The notes under the pieces were generated by a model. The model was not told the origin of the DNA. It searched no databases and saw nothing but the letters and a program-made list of their open reading frames with translations. Of a stretch of 64,000 nucleotides of DNA, positions 8,949 through 17,545 are shown in pieces. The stretch is taken from positions 124,001-188,000 of the forward strand of contig NZ_CP046884.1 in NCBI RefSeq assembly GCF_014522205.1, given 5' to 3'. The DNA comes from Corynebacterium poyangense. GTDB taxonomy: Bacteria > Actinomycetota > Actinomycetes > Mycobacteriales > Mycobacteriaceae. The position numbers and the translations under genes were made by a program. The first letter of the stretch is position 1; each line of letters starts with the position of its first letter.

Positions 8949-8978
8949 TGTACAAACCTTCTTAGGATCGTACACCTA
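8949..8978. promoter_or_regulatory. Dyad operator TGTAC-N16-GTACA, copy 2
   Basis: Second copy of the dyad seen at 2532-2561: identical arms, identical 16-base spacing, the same CCTA extension, and AAAGATA close outside the left arm in both. It lies 34 bases upstream of the thiolase start and presumably overlaps its promoter. Confidence 0.55.
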
Positions 8979-9026
8979 TGACGTGACGCTGGCCACTATT
9001 TATTACGTTGAATTTAATAGAGCGCT

Positions 9027-10436
9027 TTAAGAATCAAAGCCTACACCGAAAGCGTCAAGCATTTTCAACCAAGGTCCACGGCGGCCGTGCTGCTGATCAG
9101 AGCGGATTAATGCGCGAGTAGTTAGTTGGATTCCTAGCCAGGCAAGAGGTTCCGGTGGGAACGGTAGGGGCTTTTGCCGTACCATCTCCAGTTCACAGAG
9201 GGGGCTGGGGTTGTCGCTGAGGAGGTCGAGCATTACCCGTGCCGCGAATCGAGAAGCGCCAACTCCCAGACCGGTAAATCCGAGGGCAGAGACAACTGCG
9301 CCGCCGTGAGAGGAATGGAAGAAGGGGAAAAACCGAGTGCAGGTGTCAATAGCGCCGCCCCACGCATGACTAAATTTCACCCCGGATAGCTGAGGAAAGG
9401 TGTGGTGGAAGTGCGTAGCCAGAGTTGTAAAAGTGGCCGAGCGCTGATCAAAGGCCGGTTTTATGCGTCGACCAAAATGATAGACGGCATCCCAACCGCC
9501 CCAAAGGATCCTGTTATTTGGAGTAAGACGGAAATAATGGAATTGATTTCCGACGTCTGAAATACCCTGTCGCCGAGACCAGCCGATAGCTTCAAGCTGC
9601 TCTTGGGTGAGTGGCTCAGTGGCGAGAACATAGTCATAGACCGGGACGGTATGAAAGCGAAGCGCAGGGATCAGCGAAGGGAATACATTGGTGCCCAGAA
9701 TCACCTTAGCGGCACGGACCTCCCCGGTTCGAGTCTCCACTTTTATTCCCCAGGGGGTGGAACTGACCTGTGTGACCAAAGAATTTTCAAAGATGTCAAC
9801 ACCCAGATCAGTGATGACCCGAGCTAATTCCCAACACAATTGGGCAGGGTTAACCAGAGCGTTTCGCTGGGTATCCCACAGACCACCCAAGAAGAGAGGA
9901 GAATCAATATGTTCTTTGAGGGCAGTTTGATCCAACCAGTATTGGCCGTTATCGGGATCATGAGCAGACGCTAATTCACGCTCTTGATGAGGATGCAAAG
10001 CCACCATAATTTCTCCGCTGCGCTCAAAACCGCAATCCATCTGGTAACGAGCAATAGTGGCCTCGATCTCAGCGAGATTTTCCATTCCCAGCTGCTCAAG
10101 GACATCCACCTCATTAGGAAGATGCTTTTTGCCATTGTCATATCCGTGAGTCAAACTAGCGGAACAAAAACCGCCATTTCGTCCCGAAGCTGCCCAGCCT
10201 ACGGTATTTGCCTCGATGAGAATGACTCGACGATCAGGCTGTTGCTCCTTCGCTAATAAAGCTGCCCATAGCCCGGTGAATCCTCCACCAACGATAACGA
10301 GGTCGGCGCTATGGGCTCCAGACAAACTAGGACGCGGTTCGGGGCGTCGAGGATCATCGAACCAAAGGGGGATAGAACTGGCTTCGGCCAAGGAAGCCCT
10401 GACATCTAGCTTGGGGTATAAGGATTGAGTACTCAT
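9027..10436 (-). CDS. FAD-dependent amine oxidoreductase (PuuB/DAO family)
   Basis: A 469-residue DAO-fold flavoenzyme. The FAD dinucleotide loop VIVGGGFTGLWAA has GGGFTG at 50-55, and WAASGRNGGFCSA is the second FAD signature seen in gamma-glutamylputrescine oxidase relatives. ALGFTGLGVGASRFAARV near the C-terminus closes the FAD site. Such enzymes oxidise a primary or secondary amine to an aldehyde, with H2O2 and ammonia. It is the fifth gene of the potA-D-B-C operon, starting just after the second permease. No gamma-glutamylputrescine synthetase is in the window, so the substrate may be a free polyamine rather than a glutamylated one. Confidence 0.8.
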   Translation of the reverse strand: MSTQSLYPKLDVRASLAEASSIPLWFDDPRRPEPRPSLSGAHSADLVIVGGGFTGLWAALLAKEQQPDRRVILIEANTVGWAASGRNGGFCSASLTHGYDNGKKHLPNEVDVLEQLGMENLAEIEATIARYQMDCGFERSGEIMVALHPHQERELASAHDPDNGQYWLDQTALKEHIDSPLFLGGLWDTQRNALVNPAQLCWELARVITDLGVDIFENSLVTQVSSTPWGIKVETRTGEVRAAKVILGTNVFPSLIPALRFHTVPVYDYVLATEPLTQEQLEAIGWSRRQGISDVGNQFHYFRLTPNNRILWGGWDAVYHFGRRIKPAFDQRSATFTTLATHFHHTFPQLSGVKFSHAWGGAIDTCTRFFPFFHSSHGGAVVSALGFTGLGVGASRFAARVMLDLLSDNPSPLCELEMVRQKPLPFPPEPLAWLGIQLTTRALIRSDQQHGRRGPWLKMLDAFGVGFDS

Positions 10437-10437
10437 C

Positions 10438-11268
10438 TTAGGCTCCCGCCATCGTAGAAATCACTGATTCAGTTGACGCGCCACTTCGACGCAGCACCAC
10501 CCCCACGCATGCCAACGCCAACAAAGTTAAGCCCAGCATGATGGTAGACATGGCCGCTACCTCAGGTCTGAGGGCCACTCGCACAGCTGAGAAAATATAT
10601 ACCGGCCATGGGGTATAGCCAGGCTGCTGGACAAAGCTAGAAAGAATGGTGTTATCCAGGCTCAAGGTAAAAGCCATGAGACCACCGGCCAGGATTCCGG
10701 GAGCCGCGATAGGTAAGGTGATGTCCTTGAAAACATGCCAAGGAGCTGCGCCGAGATCTGCGGCGGCTTCCATGACTTGCCGATCAATTCCCGTCATCCG
10801 AGCTCGAACAATGAAGGTCACCACAGCTACCGAAAACATGGTATGGGCAATGATCAATCTCACGAGCCCGTTATTCATAGGAGTTAACCCAGCATCAACT
10901 CCCAAGGTGACGAACCAGGGAAGAAAGGCAACACCGTCAACAATCTCCGGAGTAACCAAGGTCAACACCAATACTGCACTAAGCCCTAGTGCCCACCACG
11001 TTCCTCGAGGAGCATGGGCTAAGGCCACCCCGCCGATGGTGCCTAGCAGTGCTGATAAAGCAGCCGAACACACCGCGACAAGGAGAGACGTCACCACGGA
11101 ACTGACAATCACATCATTATTGATTGCTCGGACATAGGCGCCCACCCCGAAGCCATTCCAAGAAGCCAAGATATTGCCAGAGTTAAAGGAGTATACGACG
11201 ATGACGGCGATGGGGAAGAAGAGGAAAATGAAGACCAGCAACCCCCAGATATTTAATAGTGCTTTCAT
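10438..11268 (-). CDS. potC: Polyamine ABC transporter permease (PotC-like)
   Basis: A 276-residue inner-membrane protein with about six hydrophobic segments. The cytoplasmic coupling motif is EAAADLGAAPWHVFKDITLP. The N-terminus WGLLVFIFLFFPIAVIVVYSFN is typical of PotC. It pairs with the PotB-like permease, whose last base overlaps its first (11268). Ordering after potA, potD and potB supports a spermidine/putrescine importer. Ligand range among polyamines cannot be told from the permease. Confidence 0.85.
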   Translation of the reverse strand: MKALLNIWGLLVFIFLFFPIAVIVVYSFNSGNILASWNGFGVGAYVRAINNDVIVSSVVTSLLVAVCSAALSALLGTIGGVALAHAPRGTWWALGLSAVLVLTLVTPEIVDGVAFLPWFVTLGVDAGLTPMNNGLVRLIIAHTMFSVAVVTFIVRARMTGIDRQVMEAAADLGAAPWHVFKDITLPIAAPGILAGGLMAFTLSLDNTILSSFVQQPGYTPWPVYIFSAVRVALRPEVAAMSTIMLGLTLLALACVGVVLRRSGASTESVISTMAGA

Positions 11269-12167
11269 TAGTGGGCTCCTTCAATCACATCAATGGCTTG
11301 AGACCGACGCATAATGGTGCGAATTAGCCACCCCAGTACAGCTGCGAGAAGGATGACGCTGAGGGTGGCGATAATGAGGGTGACTGCCATCGCAGAACCT
11401 AAGGCCCAGTTTTGCGCAGTGGTGAATTGTTGGGCGATAACTTGTCCGATCATCGAACCACTGGCTCCGCCCAGGACGCTAGCGGTGACGTAGTCCCCGG
11501 TGAGGGGAATGAATACGAGGAGACAGCCGCTTATGATTCCGGGTTGAGCGAGCGGCAAAGTGACGTAGCAAAATGTTGCAATCCGCCCAGCTCCCAAATC
11601 ATAACTCGCTTCTCTTAACGTTGCTCCAGCTCGATCTATGGCGACGAAAAGCGGAAGAATCATGAGCGGTAGGTAGTTATATACCACGCCTATTTGCACG
11701 GCATTACGGGTGTAGAGCAGATCAATGGGATGGCCTAAAAGGCGCGAGATAATGCCTTCAGGGGATAAAATCACATGCCACCCAATTGTTCTGACCAGGA
11801 AATTTGTCCAAAATGGCACCATCACTAGGGCTAGGAGCATACCTCGCCAACGAGGTGGAACCTTAATCGCTAGCCAATAGGAAAACGGCAGAGCAATAAG
11901 TAGGCATAATAAGGTGCCGGTAATTGAGATTCGAAGGGTGTGGAGGAAGGTAATAAACACCGGGCCGTGAAGGACCTCACGATAGTTGGTGAGGGAGAGG
12001 TGATCTGTTGCTACTGCAGAAAACTCATCTGGTTTGTAGCCAAAGCTGTAATAGAGCACCATGGCTACCGGGATGAGGAAGAAAAATAGTGCATAAGCCC
12101 AGGTGGGGAAGGAGAGAGCTGCTGGGCCGAGGGTGTTGGGTAGATATTTCTTTCTCAAGTTATTCAT
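11268..12167 (-). CDS. potB: Polyamine ABC transporter permease (PotB-like)
   Basis: A 299-residue permease with six predicted membrane segments. Its EAA-type loop (LREASYDLGAGRIATFCYVTLP) contacts the ATPase. The first hydrophobic segment FFFLIPVAMVLYYSFGY and the block VPFWTNFLVRTIGWHVIL are characteristic of PotB. The start overlaps the potD stop by four bases and the stop overlaps potC by one, so translation is coupled. Confidence 0.85.
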   Translation of the reverse strand: MNNLRKKYLPNTLGPAALSFPTWAYALFFFLIPVAMVLYYSFGYKPDEFSAVATDHLSLTNYREVLHGPVFITFLHTLRISITGTLLCLLIALPFSYWLAIKVPPRWRGMLLALVMVPFWTNFLVRTIGWHVILSPEGIISRLLGHPIDLLYTRNAVQIGVVYNYLPLMILPLFVAIDRAGATLREASYDLGAGRIATFCYVTLPLAQPGIISGCLLVFIPLTGDYVTASVLGGASGSMIGQVIAQQFTTAQNWALGSAMAVTLIIATLSVILLAAVLGWLIRTIMRRSQAIDVIEGAH

Positions 12168-13333
12168 GTTCCACTCCTTGTTTGAGCGGCGCTAAAGATA
12201 TCAACTCGGGTGGACATCGTCTCATCATGGACACACTCGACTAGCCGGTTAAGGATTTGTTCATCTGGGAAAATCAGTTCGGGAAGCTCAAAATCTGCTG
12301 TCTCGGGTTGATCTTGGGAGGGGTGGTTATGCAGAATGGCTGCTCCGGTGGAATATCCGATATAGTCTACTTCTGATAAGACATTATCGGGCGTGAGAAT
12401 GTCGTTGAGGAAAGCATGGGCTGCATCCGGGTGTGGAGCCCCGCGGGCGATACACCAGACGTCGTACCATAAATTTGCGGTGGGGGTGGGGAAGACAAAT
12501 TTCCATCGATCAGGGTCCTTGGCGTTCAAGATTCCTTGGCGAGCATCTCCATTGAAGGCGTGCATCAGCACAAACCCGCCTTGAGACATGGCTGTTGCTG
12601 CGTTGCCGATATAGGCTTTGACATGTGGCGCAAGCCCGTCGACCACAAGGTCTCGGCATTGCTTCAAGACCCCCGGATCGGTGGTGTTGAGGTCCTGATT
12701 TTTAGCACCTAAAGCAATGGCGACCACTTCCCAGGCATCCTCCAATAATGCGACCTTCCCCGACGCTTCGCCTTGAGCTAGCTCCACAAAGTCCTGCCAT
12801 GAGGTAGGGGAGCCCTGGATACTTAAAGAGTCATAGATGAATCCGGTGGTTCCGAAGCATTTACAAATCGAATAGTCATTATTCTTATCCACCGATAAAT
12901 GCCGGAATCGGGGAGCGATCAGGTTGAGGTTGGGCAATAAATCATGATTAAGTGGCTGCAATAAATCATGCTCCACCATCTGCGGCAGCATATAGCTAGA
13001 GGGGACTACGATGTCATATCCCGAGGTTCCACGGGAAGCAGCTAGCTTGGCAATCAGTTCCTCATTGGAACCATAAGAATCCACGTGAACCTTAACGCCA
13101 AAGCGCTGGCCAAAGTCAGCAAGGACCTCCGGGTCATCGTAATCACCCCAGGAATAGATATTTAATTTGTTTTCCAGCTGGCCGTCGGTGCTAGTAGCTG
13201 GGGCCATGCGACGTTCAGCAGTGCAGCCTTGAAGTGCGTTGCTAAACAATAATCCAGAACCCAAGATCATCCCTCGAAGCAGTTGGCGACGGCTGATGCG
13301 GGGAGCAAGAACTCGGAACTGTGATTTAGTCAT
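12164..13333 (-). CDS. potD: Polyamine-binding lipoprotein (PotD-like), Tat type
   Basis: A 389-residue extracytoplasmic binding protein. The N-terminus has ISRRQLLRG (Arg15-Arg16, a twin-arginine motif) and a lipobox LQGC with Cys37, so it should be exported folded and lipid-anchored. The mature part starts with LNIYSWGDYDDPEVLADF, the PotD/PotF opening, and contains YDIVVPSSYMLPQM and WYDVWCIARGAPHPDAAHAF. It delivers putrescine or spermidine to PotBC. The start overlaps the potA stop by eight bases. Confidence 0.87.
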   Translation of the reverse strand: MTKSQFRVLAPRISRRQLLRGMILGSGLLFSNALQGCTAERRMAPATSTDGQLENKLNIYSWGDYDDPEVLADFGQRFGVKVHVDSYGSNEELIAKLAASRGTSGYDIVVPSSYMLPQMVEHDLLQPLNHDLLPNLNLIAPRFRHLSVDKNNDYSICKCFGTTGFIYDSLSIQGSPTSWQDFVELAQGEASGKVALLEDAWEVVAIALGAKNQDLNTTDPGVLKQCRDLVVDGLAPHVKAYIGNAATAMSQGGFVLMHAFNGDARQGILNAKDPDRWKFVFPTPTANLWYDVWCIARGAPHPDAAHAFLNDILTPDNVLSEVDYIGYSTGAAILHNHPSQDQPETADFELPELIFPDEQILNRLVECVHDETMSTRVDIFSAAQTRSGT

Positions 13334-14417
13334 GATGGAACACCTGCACTGCGTCCTCAGCCCAGCTCACTGTGGCGTAATCCCCTTCAGAAATATCCGG
13401 GGTTGTTCGAGCCGGAACTCGCACTAAAATTTCATGACCATCGCGGAGGCGAACTAGGTAGGCAACGGCATCACCTCGGAAAGATTCGCCAATGATAATG
13501 CCGCCCACTTCATTGGTATCGCTGCTGGGATTCCCCGCCCTGATTTTCATATGCTCCGGGCGGATTGCTGCTAAAACCTTGTCCGCTACCTGGTAGGAAG
13601 GGTGGTGGCCGGACACTTTGAGAAATTCTCGTTCACCTCGAAGGATCAAGCTATCGGAGTTTCGCTTTATGACGGTGGCGGGAACAAAATTTTGGGTACC
13701 AATAAAACCGGCGACAAATTTATTGGCGGGGTGCTGGTAGATCTCCTCGGCGGAACCCACTTGCTGCACAATACCTTGGTTAAGGACCACAACACGATCA
13801 CTCATAGCTAGAGCTTCTTCTTGGTCATGAGTAACAAAAAGAAAAGTTAGCCCCAGGTCGGTATGTAGCCGGATCAATTCTAGCTGCATCTCTTCTCGAA
13901 GTTTGCGGTCTAGGGCACTCATCGGCTCATCGAGAAGCAACACCGTAGGTCTATTGACCAGTGCGCGAGCCAGCGCTACTCGTTGCTGTTGCCCACCGGA
14001 AAGCTGCTGAGGTAGGCGGTTAGCAAGATGATCCATCTGCACCAGCTCTAAAGCCTCTTTGATTCGTGGAGGCATTTCTCGACGCGGCACTTTGGCTCTT
14101 TTGAGTCCATAGGCCACATTTTCCGCCACGCTCATGTGAGGGAAAAGGGCATAGGATTGGAAGACGGTGTTTACCGGTCTGCGATAGGGGGGAAGCGCAG
14201 TTAAATCCTTGCCATCTAGCTCAATACGTCCGGCGGTAGGTTGTTCAAAACCTGCAATCATCCGCAAGAGCGTGGTTTTCCCGCAGCCTGAGGGGCCTAG
14301 AAGAGAAAGAAATTCGCCACGATGGACGTCGAGGTGGACATCGGAAAGAGCGGTGACATCTTTGTACTTCTTTTCTACATGGTCCAGCCTTAACACTGGT
14401 CTATCTGGTGTTGTCAT
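13326..14417 (-). CDS. potA: Polyamine ABC transporter ATPase (PotA-like)
   Basis: A 363-residue ABC ATPase. Walker A is GPSGCGKTT (about 38-46), signature LSGGQQQRVALARAL, Walker B LLLDEPMSALD, and the H-loop VTHDQEEAL. A C-terminal TOBE region (VLAAIRPEHMKI) is present, as in PotA and other CUT1-like importers. It is the first gene of the potADBC-oxidase operon. The 244-base region to the divergent aminotransferase start holds both promoters. Confidence 0.88.
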   Translation of the reverse strand: MTTPDRPVLRLDHVEKKYKDVTALSDVHLDVHRGEFLSLLGPSGCGKTTLLRMIAGFEQPTAGRIELDGKDLTALPPYRRPVNTVFQSYALFPHMSVAENVAYGLKRAKVPRREMPPRIKEALELVQMDHLANRLPQQLSGGQQQRVALARALVNRPTVLLLDEPMSALDRKLREEMQLELIRLHTDLGLTFLFVTHDQEEALAMSDRVVVLNQGIVQQVGSAEEIYQHPANKFVAGFIGTQNFVPATVIKRNSDSLILRGEREFLKVSGHHPSYQVADKVLAAIRPEHMKIRAGNPSSDTNEVGGIIIGESFRGDAVAYLVRLRDGHEILVRVPARTTPDISEGDYATVSWAEDAVQVFHHD

Positions 14418-14661
14418 GGCTTTCCTTTAATTACGTGTGTGAACAGTTAGATGTTCCACTGGTAAGTGAATGTCGTTCATTATTGTCCTGGTCACATTAT
14501 GGCATGATCTAAGTCACTAAGTGAAGAAAAATATGGCGAGTAGTGGGTGAGGTGAGTTGATTTCTTATGATGCACATCACTTTAGGATATAACTATTAAT
14601 CTATAGAAATATGAGTTGGTTTAGACCTTGGCAACCCCTAGAAGAAAGGGAGGGAGAAACA
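14418..14661. promoter_or_regulatory. Divergent promoter region potA / aminotransferase
   Basis: This AT-rich intergenic region has several short inverted repeats: TCACT-A-AGTGA near 14513 and TGAA-tgtcg-TTCA near 14466. It also holds TTATGGCATG at 14497-14506, which recurs at 21429-21438 in front of the putrescine oxidase gene. TATAACTATTAATCTATAG just upstream of the aminotransferase could supply -10 elements. The regulator is not shown; the shared decamer hints at the TetR encoded at 21492. Confidence 0.4.
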
Positions 14662-16020
14662 ATGGGTATCAGTGGAGAACAAGTGCAACAATGGGACCGG
14701 GAACACGTATTCCATTCCTGGTCTGCGCAGGATCAGATAAGCCCGTTAGCGGTAGCTCAAGCCGACGGGGCTATTTTTAGCGACTATCAGGGTAAGGAAT
14801 ATATAGATTTCAGCTCCCAGTTGGTATATACCAATCTCGGGCATCAACACCCTCGGCTTGTTGCTGCCGTTCAGCAACAGGCGGAGAAATTAGCCACCAT
14901 CGCCCCGGCTTTTGCCAATGACGCCCGTTCTGAACTGGCGTATCTCTTAAGCGAGATCGCCCCGGACGGGCTTGATTATGTTTTCTTTACCAACGGCGGG
15001 GCAGACGCTAATGAATACGCCATCCGAATGGCGCGGGAATACACCGGCCGCACGAAGGTCCTCAGCATGTACCGGTCATATCACGGTGCTACTGGCTCGA
15101 TGATCCATATCACCGGAGACCCCCGGCGGTGGGATAATGAGAAATCAACTGGGGATTCTTTCCACGGTCATCATTTCTTCGGACCGTACCTATACCGCAG
15201 TGCTTTTTGGGCAACAACCCCCGAAGAAGAAGCTGAACGAGCCTTGGCACATGTGGAACGTCAGATCCAATTAGAAGGCCCAGACACCATCGCCGCAATT
15301 ATTGTGGAATCAGTGGTGGGTACTAACGGAATTTTAGTGCCTCCACCTGGTTATTTAGCGGGCCTCAGGAAGCTGTGTGACCGCTACGGCATCTGTTATA
15401 TCGCCGATGAAGTCATGGCTGGGTTTGGTCGAACTGGCCAGTGGTTTGGTTTTCAACACTTTGATGTCGAACCTGATTTAATCACCTTCGCTAAAGGCGT
15501 TAATTCAGGGTATGTCCCTCTCGGTGGGGTAATCATGCGTCGAGAGATTCGGGATACCTTTGCCCACCGGCCCTTCCCCGGTGGTTTAACCTATTCTGGC
15601 CATCCCTTAGCCTGCGCAGTGGGGGTTGAGTCTATCAAGGTCTTTCGTGATGAGGATATTCTTGGCAGAGTTCAGGACTTAGGGGACAGAATAGTACGCC
15701 CAGCATTGGAAGAGATGATGAATCGTCATAGCATCATCGGTGATGTTCGTGGTCTTGGGATGTTTTGGGCAGTGGAACTGGTCTGGGATAAAGAAACCAA
15801 GGAGCCGTTAGTTCCGTTCATTCCACAACCAGAACAGCTTCAACCCATGAAAGATCTCATGGCTGCCTGCGTCGAGCGCGGCGTATGGCCCCTCATGGTG
15901 AGCAACCGGTTCCATCTGACTCCGCCATTGACCATTCAAGAAGATGAGCTGCGGACCGGGTTAGAAAGGTTCGACGCCGCCTTGTCCACGTTCAATTCCG
16001 CTGCGTATCGAAGGGCATAA
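14662..16020 (+). CDS. Class III pyridoxal-phosphate aminotransferase
   Basis: A 452-residue fold-type I aminotransferase. The PLP lysine is Lys278 in TFAKGVNSGY, Asp249 in IADEVMAGFGRTG binds the ring nitrogen, and GGADANEYAIRMAR is the phosphate-site region. Overall it resembles omega-amino acid, putrescine or taurine:pyruvate transaminases. ATG 14662 is chosen because GGGAGGGAG lies just upstream; an earlier in-frame start at 14611 has none. It is divergent from the pot operon and convergent with the semialdehyde dehydrogenase. It probably transaminates putrescine or GABA. The amino donor is inferred from neighbours. Confidence 0.82.
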   Translation: MGISGEQVQQWDREHVFHSWSAQDQISPLAVAQADGAIFSDYQGKEYIDFSSQLVYTNLGHQHPRLVAAVQQQAEKLATIAPAFANDARSELAYLLSEIAPDGLDYVFFTNGGADANEYAIRMAREYTGRTKVLSMYRSYHGATGSMIHITGDPRRWDNEKSTGDSFHGHHFFGPYLYRSAFWATTPEEEAERALAHVERQIQLEGPDTIAAIIVESVVGTNGILVPPPGYLAGLRKLCDRYGICYIADEVMAGFGRTGQWFGFQHFDVEPDLITFAKGVNSGYVPLGGVIMRREIRDTFAHRPFPGGLTYSGHPLACAVGVESIKVFRDEDILGRVQDLGDRIVRPALEEMMNRHSIIGDVRGLGMFWAVELVWDKETKEPLVPFIPQPEQLQPMKDLMAACVERGVWPLMVSNRFHLTPPLTIQEDELRTGLERFDAALSTFNSAAYRRA

Positions 16021-16023
16021 AAA

Positions 16024-16054
16024 TCCGCCCCTTGACGTCGGGTTAAGGGGCGGA
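16024..16054. terminator. Bidirectional terminator
   Basis: TCCGCCCCTT (16024-16033) pairs with AAGGGGCGGA (16045-16054). A TTTTG run lies about 7 bases after the stem on the plus strand, and reading the minus strand a TTTTTA run follows the stem. It separates the convergent aminotransferase and aldehyde dehydrogenase genes. Confidence 0.8.
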
Positions 16055-16065
16055 AATGCGTTTTG

Positions 16066-17454
16066 TTACTTCTTCCGAATGGAAACGAGGCGCTTATTCA
16101 CAAACTCATCCATGCCGAGCGGGCCAAGCTCTCGGCCGTAGCCAGAGCGTTTCACTCCACCAAAAGGCATGTCCTCTGTTTCAGGGGTTTGACGGTTAAC
16201 CCCCACCATCCCGGCATCAAGAAGTTCACCAAATTTTTCTGCGCGCCCTTTTTCAACCGCGTAGACGCTAGACCCCAATCCATACTGCGTATCATTGGCT
16301 AACTCAAGGGCTTCTTCATCACTGCTGATCTTATAAATCTGCACGATAGGCCCAAAGAACTCTTCATAAGAAATATCCTCCCCGCGCGGCATATCGGTGA
16401 TGACCCCAGGCGAGACATAGAATCCTGGTCGGTCAAGTCGTTCACCACCGACATGGACAGTGGCACCGGCCTCGCGCGCACGTCGTACTTGCTCAGCAAG
16501 TTTATCTGCAGCGGCTTCAGAAGACAGCGGGGCGAAGGTTCCTTCTTCCCCTGCCGCCGGGTCCCCAGGGGTAAGCGCGGAGATTAACGCGATGGTTTCA
16601 TCGAGGAATTCCTCATAGATATCCTCGTGAACAATAATGCGCTTATTGGAGTTACACGCCTGACCTGTGTTTTCCATCCGAATTGCCACAGCCTTTCGGG
16701 CCTGTTTCCGCGGATCATCGCTAGACAGCACCACGTACGGATCAGATCCGCCCAGCTCAAACACCGCTTTCTTGAGCTGCGCTCCAGCTTGTTGGGCAAT
16801 AGCAGCTCCGGCCCGTTCTGATCCAGTAAGGGAAACACCTTGGATCCGCGGGTCTTCAATAATCGCGGAAATTTGTTCATGAGTGGCAAAGATATTCTGA
16901 TAGACCCCGGCCGGAACTCCAGCTTCGTCCATAAGTTTTTGGACCGCTTCGGCGCACCCAGGCACTGATTCCGCATGTTTCAGGAGGATTGTGTTACCCA
17001 ACATCAAGTTAGGCGCAGCAAATCGCGCAATCTGATAGAAGGGGTAGTTCCACGGCATAATGCCCAAGATCGGCCCTAAGGGGCGTCGCTGGATAACTGA
17101 CTTAACTCGATCATTTTCTTCAAGAACAGTATCTGCCGCCAGCTTTTCACCATGGGTGGCGTAATAACGGAAAATAGCGCCGCAGAACTCCGCTTCACCC
17201 GCTGATTCCGCAATAGGTTTACCCATTTCCTGGGTGGCTAGGGCGCCGAGTTCCTGGGCCTGAGCCTCAAATAATTCTGCCACCTTGGTAACAATCTCAG
17301 CTCGTTCAGACATGGGGCGGGAGCGCCATTGCGTGAAAGCCTCCGCAGAGTGGGCCACGGCCTCAGCTATTTGGCTATCAGAGGCATGGTCAAAGGCGTT
17401 GATTTGTTCACCAGTAGCGGGGTTAATAGCCACATAGTTAGGGGATGTTGACAT
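16066..17454 (-). CDS. gabD: NAD(P)-dependent succinate-semialdehyde dehydrogenase-like
   Basis: A 462-residue aldehyde dehydrogenase. The general base Glu233 is in FELGGSDPYVV and the nucleophile Cys267 in NTGQACNSNKR; MPWNYPFYQIARF and SLTGSERAG form the cofactor site. Length and motifs fit the short YneI/GabD group acting on succinic or 4-aminobutyric semialdehyde. It sits at the end of the putrescine oxidase, stress protein and permease run, 91 bases after the permease stop. It would complete conversion of putrescine-derived aldehyde to GABA or succinate. Confidence 0.83.
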   Translation of the reverse strand: MSTSPNYVAINPATGEQINAFDHASDSQIAEAVAHSAEAFTQWRSRPMSERAEIVTKVAELFEAQAQELGALATQEMGKPIAESAGEAEFCGAIFRYYATHGEKLAADTVLEENDRVKSVIQRRPLGPILGIMPWNYPFYQIARFAAPNLMLGNTILLKHAESVPGCAEAVQKLMDEAGVPAGVYQNIFATHEQISAIIEDPRIQGVSLTGSERAGAAIAQQAGAQLKKAVFELGGSDPYVVLSSDDPRKQARKAVAIRMENTGQACNSNKRIIVHEDIYEEFLDETIALISALTPGDPAAGEEGTFAPLSSEAAADKLAEQVRRAREAGATVHVGGERLDRPGFYVSPGVITDMPRGEDISYEEFFGPIVQIYKISSDEEALELANDTQYGLGSSVYAVEKGRAEKFGELLDAGMVGVNRQTPETEDMPFGGVKRSGYGRELGPLGMDEFVNKRLVSIRKK

Positions 17455-17545
17455 TTGAATTACTCCTTAAGAGGTTATCGATGATGGCCATTAGAGGCCA
17501 GTATGCTTGAGTTTCGGTTTTTGTGCAGGCGGTGTGAGTTTGTCG

